This document shows positions 46,289 to 54,178 of a stretch of DNA of 64,000 nt, piece after piece. Below the pieces are notes generated by a model, which did not search any database, had not been told where the DNA came from, and worked only from the letters and a program-made list of their open reading frames with translations. The DNA is taken from NCBI RefSeq assembly GCF_029167105.1, contig NZ_JARFML010000013.1:1-64000 (forward strand), in the 5' to 3' direction. Position 1 is the stretch's first letter. Each line of letters starts with the position of its first letter. The position numbers and the translations under genes were made by a program. Source of the DNA: Bradyrhizobium yuanmingense (GTDB lineage Bacteria > Pseudomonadota > Alphaproteobacteria > Rhizobiales > Xanthobacteraceae).

Positions 46289-47158
46289 CTAGAAGTTCAC
46301 GCCGAACACCAATCGCGCCTGATGCCGCTCGAAATTGACGAGGTCGAGATTGCCGCCTGAGCCGGCCGGGCGCCCCCAGGCCTGCATGCTCCAGCTCGCG
46401 GTGAGCCGGGAGCGCTCGGAGAGCTGGAAATAGGCGGTGGGGCCAACGAACAGGGCCTGGCCTGAGAACTCGCTGAGGCCGATGCCCTCATATTGCCGGA
46501 GGTAGCGCATCTCGCCGCCGAGCAGCACATTGGGCCGCACCCGCACCAGGCCGGCAAACGCGGCCCCGATCGTCGAGCTCTTCTCGGAAGCCCCTCCAAT
46601 CTCGAAGCGCGCCCATTCCGGCTGGTAGATCAGGTTGAGGGCGCCGATCGCGAAGTTCGGAATGAGTTCGCGGTCGAAGGCGAGCGTGAATTCCGTGCCG
46701 TACATCCGCCCTTTCGCGCCGCTGGTCTCGTCGATGCGGTCGCCGTGGAGCTCGGCCGCAATCGTGAAGCCGAATGGCGCGCGCTCACGGTCGAGCAGGC
46801 GATAGCGCAGGTCAAGCGAGATGCCCTGGAAGTTGAACTGGCGGCGGTCGTCGATGTCAGGGACGCCGGTGATGTGGTGCAAGCTGGCGGTGCCGCCGAC
46901 CTCGACACGAAAATTCGGCAGCGGCACCACCTCGATCTCGACCTCGTGTTCAAGGGCGCGATAAGCGCCCCCGCCTTTGCCGAAGCGTCCCGTCGTCTGG
47001 GTCTGGAATTCGCGCTCGCCGACATTGCCGATATCGGTGCCGATCATGAAGCCGAAGATGTGCTCGGTATCAAAGCCTGCCTCGGCGCTGCTGCGGGCCG
47101 GCGCCAGCACGATCGCGCACACGATCACCGTCCAGAACTTGCAGGCTCTGCCGCCCAT
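46289..47158 (-). CDS. Predicted outer-membrane beta-barrel protein
   Basis: A 289-residue exported protein: signal peptide (FWTVIVCAIVLAPARSSAEA), then alternating polar/hydrophobic strands with many aromatic ends (RFGKGGGAYRALEHEVEIEV, FQGISLDLRYRLLDRE, YFQLSERSRLTASWSMQAWG) and a final VNF, the usual C-terminal Phe of outer-membrane barrels. About ten strands can be imagined. No family is recognised. It lies 229 bases downstream of pqqA on the same strand, inside the lanthanide/PQQ island, so a channel for chelate or cofactor is possible but not shown. Confidence 0.65.
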   Translation of the reverse strand: MGGRACKFWTVIVCAIVLAPARSSAEAGFDTEHIFGFMIGTDIGNVGEREFQTQTTGRFGKGGGAYRALEHEVEIEVVPLPNFRVEVGGTASLHHITGVPDIDDRRQFNFQGISLDLRYRLLDRERAPFGFTIAAELHGDRIDETSGAKGRMYGTEFTLAFDRELIPNFAIGALNLIYQPEWARFEIGGASEKSSTIGAAFAGLVRVRPNVLLGGEMRYLRQYEGIGLSEFSGQALFVGPTAYFQLSERSRLTASWSMQAWGRPAGSGGNLDLVNFERHQARLVFGVNF

Positions 47159-47386
47159 CCCGTGCCCCAAAGGCGCGCACCGCTATGATGCGGCAACAGC
47201 GCTGACCGGGCGCCAGCGTAACACACTGCCGCAGAGCACGGTCGAGATTTTGCTGCGAGCGGATTGAAGCCCGTCCACGTGCGGCATTCACGTCAATCCG
47301 CAAAGCATGGCGCACGGCGAGGCGAGGTCCGACACTGCCACGGCTCCGACGGCGTTCGCCATCGAAGCCGCGGCAGATCGTCGGTC

Positions 47387-47467
47387 TTACTTGCGCGAGG
47401 CGCAGGCGTACATGTTGATTTCCATGCCGACCGGCACTTCCACGATCTTCGGAGCTTTCCAAGCCAT
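47387..47467 (-). CDS. pqqA: PqqA, precursor peptide of the cofactor PQQ (orphan)
   Basis: A 26-residue peptide, too short for most gene finders. It starts MAWKAPKIVEVPVGMEINMY, giving the two residues that become PQQ, Glu16 and Tyr20, in the exact E-x3-Y spacing, and ends ACASRK. The whole sequence has the PqqA family pattern. A ribosome site (gggaga) lies 7 bases upstream of ATG 47467. PqqE and PqqD crosslink Glu and Tyr, and PqqB/C finish the cofactor; none of these genes is in the window, so this is an orphan or an additional copy. It stands between the barrel gene and the lanmodulin region, in a quinoprotein island. Confidence 0.9.
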   Translation of the reverse strand: MAWKAPKIVEVPVGMEINMYACASRK

Positions 47468-47685
47468 TCGGGTCTCCCAAGGTATTGAGCGCGACATCGC
47501 GCGGCGAAAAACCTAGGGCTGCGTCGAGTGCAGTTCAAGCCTCGATTGGTCTGTTCGACGCACCTGTGCCGATTCTTCGCGACAGCATTTCTCTCTCGGA
47601 CAAAGCAAGTTCCCTCTCGGTCAAACACGGCCATCGAGACACTGCCTTGTGCGACGCACCGCGCGTCGAATCGACAAAGGTGCCG

Positions 47686-48015
47686 TCAGCAGCCCTTGTC
47701 GGCCATTTCTGCGTTCGGCTTGGCGCCTGCGGCGCGCTGAGCCGCCGTCGGCTCGCTCTGCATTTGCCGCTGCGCATCCTCGGACGACGCCGGCGATTCA
47801 CCGCTGGCACGGTTCATCGTGCTGGTCGGCGGATGCTGGCTGGTATCGCTCGCCGACCCGGACGTGTGCGATTGTGCGGAGCCCACGGTGACCGGGCCGG
47901 AACCGGCATCCTTGTCGGTGCTGGCGCTGCCGGTGTTGCAGGGACCGGCGACCGCAACCCCGGCGCTCAGCGTCAGGATTGCGCAGGCAGCAAGAAGGGA
48001 ACGCTTCGTATTCAT
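47686..48015 (-). CDS. Small exported Ser/Gly/Ala-rich protein next to lanM
   Basis: A 109-residue exported protein with signal peptide (SLLAACAILTLSAGVAVA) and a low-complexity mature part rich in S, G, T, A and Q (DAGSGPVTVGSAQSHTSG), bounded by a Cys near the mature N-terminus (GPCNTG) and one at the very end (DKGC), so the two may pair. The start at 48015 has a very good ribosome site (aaggag). It lies between pqqA and the lanmodulin gene on the same strand. Function not recognised. Confidence 0.6.
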   Translation of the reverse strand: MNTKRSLLAACAILTLSAGVAVAGPCNTGSASTDKDAGSGPVTVGSAQSHTSGSASDTSQHPPTSTMNRASGESPASSEDAQRQMQSEPTAAQRAAGAKPNAEMADKGC

Positions 48016-48156
48016 CTGCATCTCCTTTTCTCCCGCAGCGCTGCCCCGGCGCGGCAGGACATGCGGAGAAACAGGCCGAGCTGCCCGATGTTCCCGAGCG
48101 TCAGGCCGGAATGGTCGCAAACGTTGCGCCCGTCATGCCCGTTCCGGTCGCAGCGC

Positions 48157-48549
48157 TCACCGGAGCAATCGTACGAGCGCGCGACCGGCACGCGAATTCA
48201 GCTCCTTCGCATCCAGCGTTCCATCCTTGTCGGGATTGGCTGCGTTAAAACGCTGCTCGACCACCGACAGATATTCGTCAAGGGTGAGGGTCCCGTCGCG
48301 GTCGGGATCGGCCGCGGCGAGTTCTTTCGCGCTCAACCGTCCACGCAATTCGCGCGCATCGAGCGTGCCGTCGCGATCGGGATCGAGCTTTGCGAACGTG
48401 GCGGCGGCGGCCTTCTTCACCTCGGCAAGATCGAGCGTACCGTCATTGTCGGTGTCGAACAACTTGACCGCATTGCCGGAGGCCGACCACGCCGGACCGG
48501 CCGAAAGTGCAATCACAAGTGCAAGGGCAATCGAGCGAGCCGAAATCAT
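48157..48549 (-). CDS. lanM: Lanmodulin homologue (periplasmic lanthanide-binding EF-hand protein)
   Basis: A 130-residue protein with signal peptide (SIALALVIALSAGPAWSA) and four EF-hand loops: EF1 32-43 (DTDNDGTLDLAE), EF2 56-67 (DPDRDGTLDARE), EF3 81-92 (DPDRDGTLTLDE), EF4 105-116 (NPDKDGTLDAKE). Three hands have Pro at loop position 2, the lanmodulin hallmark. Only 12-13 residues separate adjacent loops, against about 25 in calmodulin. The C-terminal NSRAGRALVRLLR matches the end of lanmodulin. EF1 has Thr in place of Pro, EF3 has Thr at loop position 9 in place of Asp, and EF4 begins with Asn. The family binds lanthanides far above calcium. It is divergent from a XoxF-like gene. Confidence 0.92.
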   Translation of the reverse strand: MISARSIALALVIALSAGPAWSASGNAVKLFDTDNDGTLDLAEVKKAAAATFAKLDPDRDGTLDARELRGRLSAKELAAADPDRDGTLTLDEYLSVVEQRFNAANPDKDGTLDAKELNSRAGRALVRLLR

Positions 48550-48865
48550 CGAGACCTCCCTGACATAGCCCCGGATCGTTGGGGCAGAGCCGAGATAAAC
48601 CCGCAAGCGGCCCTCGGTTCAAGTCCGGACTTGCAACTTGCGCGCGCCACAACCGGTGGAGATGCATCGATCTGCTTCGATAGTGCTTCGCGCCGCGGAA
48701 TTTCTCAGCGTCTCCGCACAAGTTGGAGTTGCCTTTTTCAGGTTTCCGTCAGGTGACCGCCGACGATATCGGCACGGCAGTTACGACTTTCGTATTGACG
48801 CATTTTGGTTTCCGACGGAGTGTTGCAGCCGCAGCGTCAAAAGGCGCGCATTTTGGGAGGAACGG
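48550..48865. promoter_or_regulatory. Divergent promoter region between lanM and a XoxF-like gene
   Basis: These 316 bases must hold both promoters. Ribosome sites are clear on both sides (agggagg before lanM, gggagg at 48855-48860 before the dehydrogenase). A motif ggtttccg-tc/ac occurs at 48741-48750 and at 48807-48816 in the same direction, 66 bases apart, and could be a regulator site. No gene is seen inside. Confidence 0.4.
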
Positions 48866-50530
48866 ATGAAACGCTTTGCGATGGCCGCCGGCCTCGTCAT
48901 GCTTGCGTCAACCTGTGCAAATGCACAAACCACCGAGCAGCTGGTCAAGGGCGCGACCGATACATCGAACGTTCTCAATTATGGAATGGGCTACAATCTC
49001 CAGCGCTTCTCCACGCTGAAGCAGATCAACAAGGATACGGTCAAGAATCTCGTCCCGATCTGGAATTACAGCTTCAATGACGATCGGAGCGAGGAATCGC
49101 AGCCCATCGTCTATCAGGGCATCATCTATGTCACCTCGCACAATGCCACGATGGCGGTCGATGCCAAGACCGGCAAGCAGATCTGGAAGAGCAAGATCGA
49201 ATATCCGGCGGAGACGCCGCGAATCGTCTGCTGCGGCATCATCAACCGCGGCGTCGCCATTCACGAGGGCAAGCTGTTCCGTACGACCCTCGATGCCCAC
49301 GTGATTGCCATCGACGCCAAGAACGGCAAGGAGCTGTGGCGGCAGAAGGCGGCCGACATCAAGGAAGGCTATTCGATGACGGTGGCCCCGCTCGTTGCCG
49401 ACGGCATCGTCATCACCGGCATCTCCGGCGCCGAATTCGGCACGAGAGGCTTCATCGACGGCTGGGATCCGGCAACGGGCAAGCATCTCTGGCGGACCCA
49501 CTCGATTCCCTCGCCGGACGAGCCCGGCGGCGACACCTGGAAGGGCGACACCTGGAAGCTCGGCGGCGGCTCGACCTGGATCACCGGCTCTTATGATCCC
49601 GAGCTGAACACGGTGTATTGGGGCACCGGCAATCCCGGCCCGTTCAACTCGGCAGTTCGCCCCGGCGACAATCTCTACACCTGCTCCGTCCTGGCGCTAG
49701 ATCCCAAGACCGGCAAGATCAAGTGGCACTACCAGTTCTCGCCGAACAATCCGTTCGACTACGACGCCGTGGCCGAGATGGTGCTCGCCGACGTGAACAT
49801 CGACGGCAAGCCGACCAAGACGCTGATGAATGCCAACCGCAACGGCTTCTTCTACGTGCTCGACCGCACCAACGGGAAGCTGCTCGCGGCCAATCCTTAC
49901 GTGAAGGTCAACTGGGCAACCGGCATCGACATGAAGACGGGACGTCCGATCGAGACCGACGTGTCGAAGGACGCACGCGAGGGCAAGAAGGTCACGGTCT
50001 ATCCGTCGATCCTCGGCGGCAAGAACTGGGAGCCGATGTCGTTCAACCCACAGACCGGCCTTGCCTATGCCAACACGCTCGCGTTCGGCGGCAGGTACAA
50101 GACCGAGCCCGTCACCTACAAGCAGGGTGAATGGTACCTCGGCATGGACCTGACCGACCTCTGGGAATACGGCGACGGGCCGCGCGGCCATCTCAAGGCC
50201 ATCGACCCCATGACCGGCAAATCGAAATGGGAAGCGCCGAGCGACATTCCCCGCTTCTCCGGCGTGCTCTCGACGGCCGGAGGCGTCGTATTCTCTGGCG
50301 CGCTGACCGGCGAGTTCGAGGCCTTCGACGCCGACACCGGCAAGAAGCTCTGGCAGTTCCAGACCGGCTCCGGCATCGAGGGACAGCCGGTGACCTGGCA
50401 GCAGGACGGCGTGCAGTATGTCGCCGTGACGAGCGGCTATGGCGGCGTCTACTCGCTGTTCTCCGGCGACGAGCGGCTTGCCAGCGTGCCGCCCGGCGGT
50501 TCGTTGTGGGTCTTTGCAATCAAGCAGTAG
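48866..50530 (+). CDS. Lanthanide-type PQQ alcohol dehydrogenase (XoxF-like, second copy)
   Basis: A 554-residue exported quinoprotein, eight-bladed propeller. Signal peptide ends near CANAQ. The vicinal disulphide is Cys122-Cys123 (RIVCCGI), metal ligands Glu190 (SGAEFG) and Asn256 (GTGNPG), catalytic Asp298, and Asp300 in FDYDAVAE: this second Asp marks lanthanide enzymes, whereas calcium MxaF has Ala there. Compared with XoxF (601 residues, at 55660) it is shorter and diverged, so its substrate may not be methanol. It is followed directly by its own cytochrome c and XoxJ-like genes, giving a second F-G-J-like set. The start has gggagg 5 bases ahead. Confidence 0.88.
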   Translation: MKRFAMAAGLVMLASTCANAQTTEQLVKGATDTSNVLNYGMGYNLQRFSTLKQINKDTVKNLVPIWNYSFNDDRSEESQPIVYQGIIYVTSHNATMAVDAKTGKQIWKSKIEYPAETPRIVCCGIINRGVAIHEGKLFRTTLDAHVIAIDAKNGKELWRQKAADIKEGYSMTVAPLVADGIVITGISGAEFGTRGFIDGWDPATGKHLWRTHSIPSPDEPGGDTWKGDTWKLGGGSTWITGSYDPELNTVYWGTGNPGPFNSAVRPGDNLYTCSVLALDPKTGKIKWHYQFSPNNPFDYDAVAEMVLADVNIDGKPTKTLMNANRNGFFYVLDRTNGKLLAANPYVKVNWATGIDMKTGRPIETDVSKDAREGKKVTVYPSILGGKNWEPMSFNPQTGLAYANTLAFGGRYKTEPVTYKQGEWYLGMDLTDLWEYGDGPRGHLKAIDPMTGKSKWEAPSDIPRFSGVLSTAGGVVFSGALTGEFEAFDADTGKKLWQFQTGSGIEGQPVTWQQDGVQYVAVTSGYGGVYSLFSGDERLASVPPGGSLWVFAIKQ

Positions 50531-50542
50531 CCAACGGGTACG

Positions 50543-50896
50543 ATGCTGAAAGTGACTCTTCACAAGACGGCGGCGATGGTCGCCGCCGTCGCGGTGCTCT
50601 CGGTCGCGCTTGCGGCGACCGTTCGCGCCGATGACGCCAACGGCAATTCCATGCAGGCGCAGATCGACCATGGCAAGTCGACCTACGCCTCGAAGTGCTC
50701 GCACTGCCACGGCCCTAATCTGATGAACTCCGGCACCATCACGCCGGACCTGCGCGTCATCCCCGACGACAAGACGCGCTTCGTCACCACGGTCAAGAAC
50801 GGCAAGAACAACAAGATGCCGCCATGGGCCGACATTCTCAGTGACGACGAGATCGGAAACCTCTGGGCGTTCGTCTCCAGCCGGAGGAAGCCATGA
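50543..50896 (+). CDS. c-type cytochrome, partner of the XoxF-like dehydrogenase (XoxG-like)
   Basis: A 117-residue exported monohaem cytochrome. Signal peptide ends near ATVRA; haem motif C52-S-H-C55-H56, and the axial Met is Met92 in NKMPPW. Small size and place, 12 bases after the dehydrogenase, fit the electron acceptor. Translation overlaps the next gene by 4 bases (ATGA). It differs clearly from the larger four-Cys cytochrome at 57547. Confidence 0.88.
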   Translation: MLKVTLHKTAAMVAAVAVLSVALAATVRADDANGNSMQAQIDHGKSTYASKCSHCHGPNLMNSGTITPDLRVIPDDKTRFVTTVKNGKNNKMPPWADILSDDEIGNLWAFVSSRRKP

Positions 50897-51822
50897 GGTG
50901 CCGGCGCGTTGCCTGGAGCGTTGCGACCGTTCTGTCCGCGATGGCGTCGGTCGCTTTCGCAGCCGACGATCCCCTGAAGGTCTGTCTCGACGAGGACCGG
51001 CCGCCGCTCTCGGTGCATCGCCGCGGCAAGCCGGATGCCGGCTTCGACGTGCTGCTGGCGCAGGCGATCGCCGAGCGGATGGGACGCCCGCTGAAGATCC
51101 AGTGGTTCGAGAGCAGGCTGGACGAGGATTCGAGCCCGCAGCTCGAGGCCAACGCGCTGCTCTCGGACGGGCGCTGCTCGCTGGTCGGCGGCTACGCGCT
51201 GACGCAGGATTCACTCGTCGCACCGGGGATGAAGACGGCGCGCTTGCCGGGTTTCGCCGGCGCCACACGCGACGATCGGCGGCGCCGCGTCCCGCTCGGC
51301 GTGCTCGCGCCGAGCCAGCCCTACATCTATTCGCCGATGACGGTGGTGCTGGGACCGAAGGCCCGCGGGCGCAAGGTCGGCGACATCGGCGATCTCGCCG
51401 GCCTTCGTCTCGCCATCGAAAGCGGATCGCTCGGCGACGCCATCCTGATGACCTTCGACAAGGGGCGCCTGATCGACAACATCACCCATCTCGTCCCCGG
51501 CCGCGACGATCTCCTCGGCGGACTCGAGCGCGGCGACCATGACGCGACGCTGATCGATCTTGCCCGCTTCGACGCCCATCGCGCCGCGCACCCGGACACG
51601 GCGATCACGGCGTCCGGCTACTATTATCCGATCGGAGCCAATCGCGGCTATGTCGGGCTCGCCAGCGATGGCGCGCTGATCGCGGCCGTCAACAAGGCGC
51701 TGACGGAGCTCACGGCTTCGGGCAAGATCGCCGAATTCGGCAAGCAGGCCGGCCTCACCTATCTGCCGCCGCGCGAGCCCGCGATCCTCGGCGATGTCTG
51801 GACCAAGATCATTCAGCGGTGA
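50893..51822 (+). CDS. XoxJ-like periplasmic binding protein, second copy
   Basis: A 309-residue type 3 solute-binding protein with signal peptide (ATVLSAMASVAFAADD). LKVCLDEDRPPLSVHRRGKPDA is the mature start, like the V-C-D/A-D-x-R-P opening of XoxJ, and ANALLSDGRCSLVGGYALTQ and IGANRGYVGLASDG follow. It overlaps the cytochrome gene, so dehydrogenase, cytochrome and this protein form one unit. The set resembles xoxF-xoxG-xoxJ, and a similar activation role is inferred. Confidence 0.75.
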   Translation: MRCRRVAWSVATVLSAMASVAFAADDPLKVCLDEDRPPLSVHRRGKPDAGFDVLLAQAIAERMGRPLKIQWFESRLDEDSSPQLEANALLSDGRCSLVGGYALTQDSLVAPGMKTARLPGFAGATRDDRRRRVPLGVLAPSQPYIYSPMTVVLGPKARGRKVGDIGDLAGLRLAIESGSLGDAILMTFDKGRLIDNITHLVPGRDDLLGGLERGDHDATLIDLARFDAHRAAHPDTAITASGYYYPIGANRGYVGLASDGALIAAVNKALTELTASGKIAEFGKQAGLTYLPPREPAILGDVWTKIIQR

Positions 51823-51827
51823 AGCTC

Positions 51828-51934
51828 CGTCATTCCGGGGCGCCCGCAGGGCGAGCCTGGAATCCATTTCCCCGCAGTGCACGCGGCGCGATGGATTCCG
51901 GGCCTGCGTGCTGCGCATGCATCCCGGAATGACC
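51828..51934. repeat. Intergenic inverted repeat
   Basis: It opens cgtcattccggggcgc and closes cccggaatgacc, a near-perfect inverted pair, with internal cgagcctggaatccat against atggattccgggcctg. This is the common 'gtcattccggggcg' unit that I recall from Bradyrhizobium. It rules out the upstream part of the long open frame of the next gene. Confidence 0.65.
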
Positions 51935-52000
51935 GCGGATGTGGCTAGCGGCGTCTCACTCGTATACTGGCGGCACTCATTTCGGCCATTTGGTGAAGTC

Positions 52001-53014
52001 GTGAGTCCTGTTGCCGCAACTCTGCGCGACGTCCTCTCCCGCGAGATCAAATCCCGCGAACTCCTGCGTGCGCTGATCGTCGTCGGCCCGATCGTCGCCG
52101 CCTATTTCATCGCGCGCGAGACGGCGCTGCTCAATCTCGGCCTGGTCGCGGTTTCGCTGCTCATTCCGGCGCTGCGGCTGCATCTGGCGCCAAGAATCGT
52201 TGCCTGGCACTACCTTGCCATTCTCGTCACCTTTGCCGCCCTGTTGCTGGCCGCTCCGATCAAGCCGTTGTTCGCAGTGCTGACGGCGCTGGCCGGCTTC
52301 CTTGCGGTGGCGGGGACGCGCCATGGCGAGCATTTTCGCACACTCGGCAATTGGGTGTTCATCCCCGCGGTCTATCTCGCCTGTGAGGTGCGGGAAGGTC
52401 TCAGTCCGTCCGAGGCGCTGCGCCACGCCGGCGTCATTATCGTCTCCTCTCCGATCGCGCTGGCGCTGGTCTGTGCCATCCAGATCTACGACAAGCCGCG
52501 GCACGGCGGCACCGGAGCGGTTTCGTTCGGGCCACCCGCGGCCGAGTGGTTGCTGCCCGCGCTCGCGACCGCCATGGCGGTGTTCGCATCAGCAGCGCTG
52601 GTCGAGATCCTCGACCTCGCGCAGGGGCAGTGGGTGATGTGGTCGGCCGCAAGCGTCGTCGTCGGCGATCTCGCCGCCTCCACCGGCAAGCTGAAGCAGC
52701 GCGCGGTCGGCGCTTTCGTCGGCGTGTCGCTGGGCTTCGTCGCAGGCCTTGCCCTGCCGCAAAGCCGTATCGGCTACGCAGTCGCGGTTCTCGCAGCCAC
52801 CCTTACGCTGATCTCGTTCTCCCGCTATGTCGTCGGCTTCGGCCTACGCTGCTTCTTCATCGCACTGGCGGCCTCCTTTGCCGGCGGCGCCAGCGGGATC
52901 GCCGAGGAGCGCATTGTCAACGTGCTGATCGGCGGCACGTTCGGTCTTGTCGCAGTAGCCCTGATGGAGATCCTCTGGCCGCGGCTGATACGAAAGGCAC
53001 CAATGTCCGGGTGA
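52001..53014 (+). CDS. FUSC-family inner-membrane protein
   Basis: A membrane protein of about 337 residues with eight to ten helices (ALIVVGPIVAAYFIARE, LVAVSLLIPALRLHLAP, VGAFVGVSLGFVAGLALP, FFIALAASFAGGASG) in the arrangement of the FUSC/aromatic-acid exporter-like family. The frame is open upstream, but that part lies within the repeat at 51828; GTG at 52001 is my choice, with low certainty, because no ribosome site is clear. It follows the second XoxF-like set on the same strand. Substrate unknown. Confidence 0.65.
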   Translation: MSPVAATLRDVLSREIKSRELLRALIVVGPIVAAYFIARETALLNLGLVAVSLLIPALRLHLAPRIVAWHYLAILVTFAALLLAAPIKPLFAVLTALAGFLAVAGTRHGEHFRTLGNWVFIPAVYLACEVREGLSPSEALRHAGVIIVSSPIALALVCAIQIYDKPRHGGTGAVSFGPPAAEWLLPALATAMAVFASAALVEILDLAQGQWVMWSAASVVVGDLAASTGKLKQRAVGAFVGVSLGFVAGLALPQSRIGYAVAVLAATLTLISFSRYVVGFGLRCFFIALAASFAGGASGIAEERIVNVLIGGTFGLVAVALMEILWPRLIRKAPMSG

Positions 53015-53125
53015 GTACCGAATAGGCACCGTATAGGCCAATTGAATGCGCCAATCTGTCTCGCCTGCGACCGATGGCAGCGACGGCGTGATGCAGTAGG
53101 TTCGGCAAAAATCAGGGAGAGAATC

Positions 53126-54115
53126 ATGTCCGCCAAACTCGATCGCCGCCACTTCATCGCCGCCGGTACCAGTGCACTGGCGATTCCGTTCGTCGCGCGC
53201 GGCGCATCGGCACAAGGCAGCTGGCCGGCGCGGCAGATTCGCATGATTTGCAGCTATCCCGCCGGCGGCCAGACCGACCTGCTCGCGCGCGCCTATGGCG
53301 AGTTCATCTCCAAGCAGGTCGGCAAGACCGTCGTCATCGAGAACAAGCCCGGCGCCTCCGGCGCGATCGGGACGGCGGAAGTCGCCCGCGCCGAGCCCGA
53401 CGGCCACACCATCCTGTGCTCGATCTCGACCACCTACATCATGAACCGGGTGGTGATGAAAAATCCCGGCTATGACATGGACAAGGATCTGACGCTCGTC
53501 AGCGTCATTCCCGGCGCGGGCCTGTTGCTGGTCGCGAACCCGAAAACAGGGGTCAAGACGCTGGAGGATTTCGTCGCCTTCGCGCGCAAGAGCGGCAAGG
53601 TGAACTTCGGCACCTACAGCGCGGGCTCGGCCCCGCACATGACCGTCAACGAGCTCAACAAGCAGTATGGCCTCAACATCGAGCCGGTGCATTATCGCGG
53701 CGAGGCGCCGATGTGGACGGGAATGCTGGAAGGCACCCTCGATGCCGCGATGGGCAGCTACACGGCCGCGCAGTCGGTCCTGCAAAGCGACCGCGGCACG
53801 GTGTTCGCCGTGCATTCGAAGAAGGTCGATGCGATCCCCGCGATCAAGACCCTTCCCGAGCAGGGCGCGACGTCGAAATTCTTCACTGTGAGCGGATTCA
53901 CCGGCTGGGCCGTGCCCAAGGCCACGCCGCAAGCCGTCGTCGACCGCCTGGCCGAGCTCTGCGTCGCCGCCAACACCGATCCGAAAGTGAAGGAGGTTCT
54001 CGCGACCTTCGTGCTCGAGCCCGCAATTGGCTTCAAGGAGACTAATGCGCTGTACCAGCGCGAGCTGCCGATCTGGATCGAGAGCGCGAAGTCGTTGGGC
54101 CTCGAGCCGGCCTGA
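53126..54115 (+). CDS. Bug-type (tripartite tricarboxylate transporter) substrate-binding protein
   Basis: A 329-residue Bug protein with a twin-arginine-like signal (DRRHFIAAGTSALAIPFVARG). RQIRMICSYPAGGQTDLLAR, VIENKPGASGAIGTAEVARA and GYTIL-like PDGHTILCSIS carry the family pattern. It stands alone; no membrane partner is near. It converges on the AraC regulator at 54179. Its place between two XoxF-type gene sets could mean capture of an alcohol-derived acid, but that is a guess. Confidence 0.82.
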   Translation: MSAKLDRRHFIAAGTSALAIPFVARGASAQGSWPARQIRMICSYPAGGQTDLLARAYGEFISKQVGKTVVIENKPGASGAIGTAEVARAEPDGHTILCSISTTYIMNRVVMKNPGYDMDKDLTLVSVIPGAGLLLVANPKTGVKTLEDFVAFARKSGKVNFGTYSAGSAPHMTVNELNKQYGLNIEPVHYRGEAPMWTGMLEGTLDAAMGSYTAAQSVLQSDRGTVFAVHSKKVDAIPAIKTLPEQGATSKFFTVSGFTGWAVPKATPQAVVDRLAELCVAANTDPKVKEVLATFVLEPAIGFKETNALYQRELPIWIESAKSLGLEPA

Positions 54116-54178
54116 TCAGAAAGTCGGGCACATCACAGGAGGATGTGCCTCGACGACCACCTTCTGGGAAAACCACGT

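Noticed and set aside
48157..48549. Calmodulin-like calcium sensor
   Set aside because: Pro at loop position 2 in three hands, short 12-13 residue spacing and the C-terminus all point to lanmodulin.
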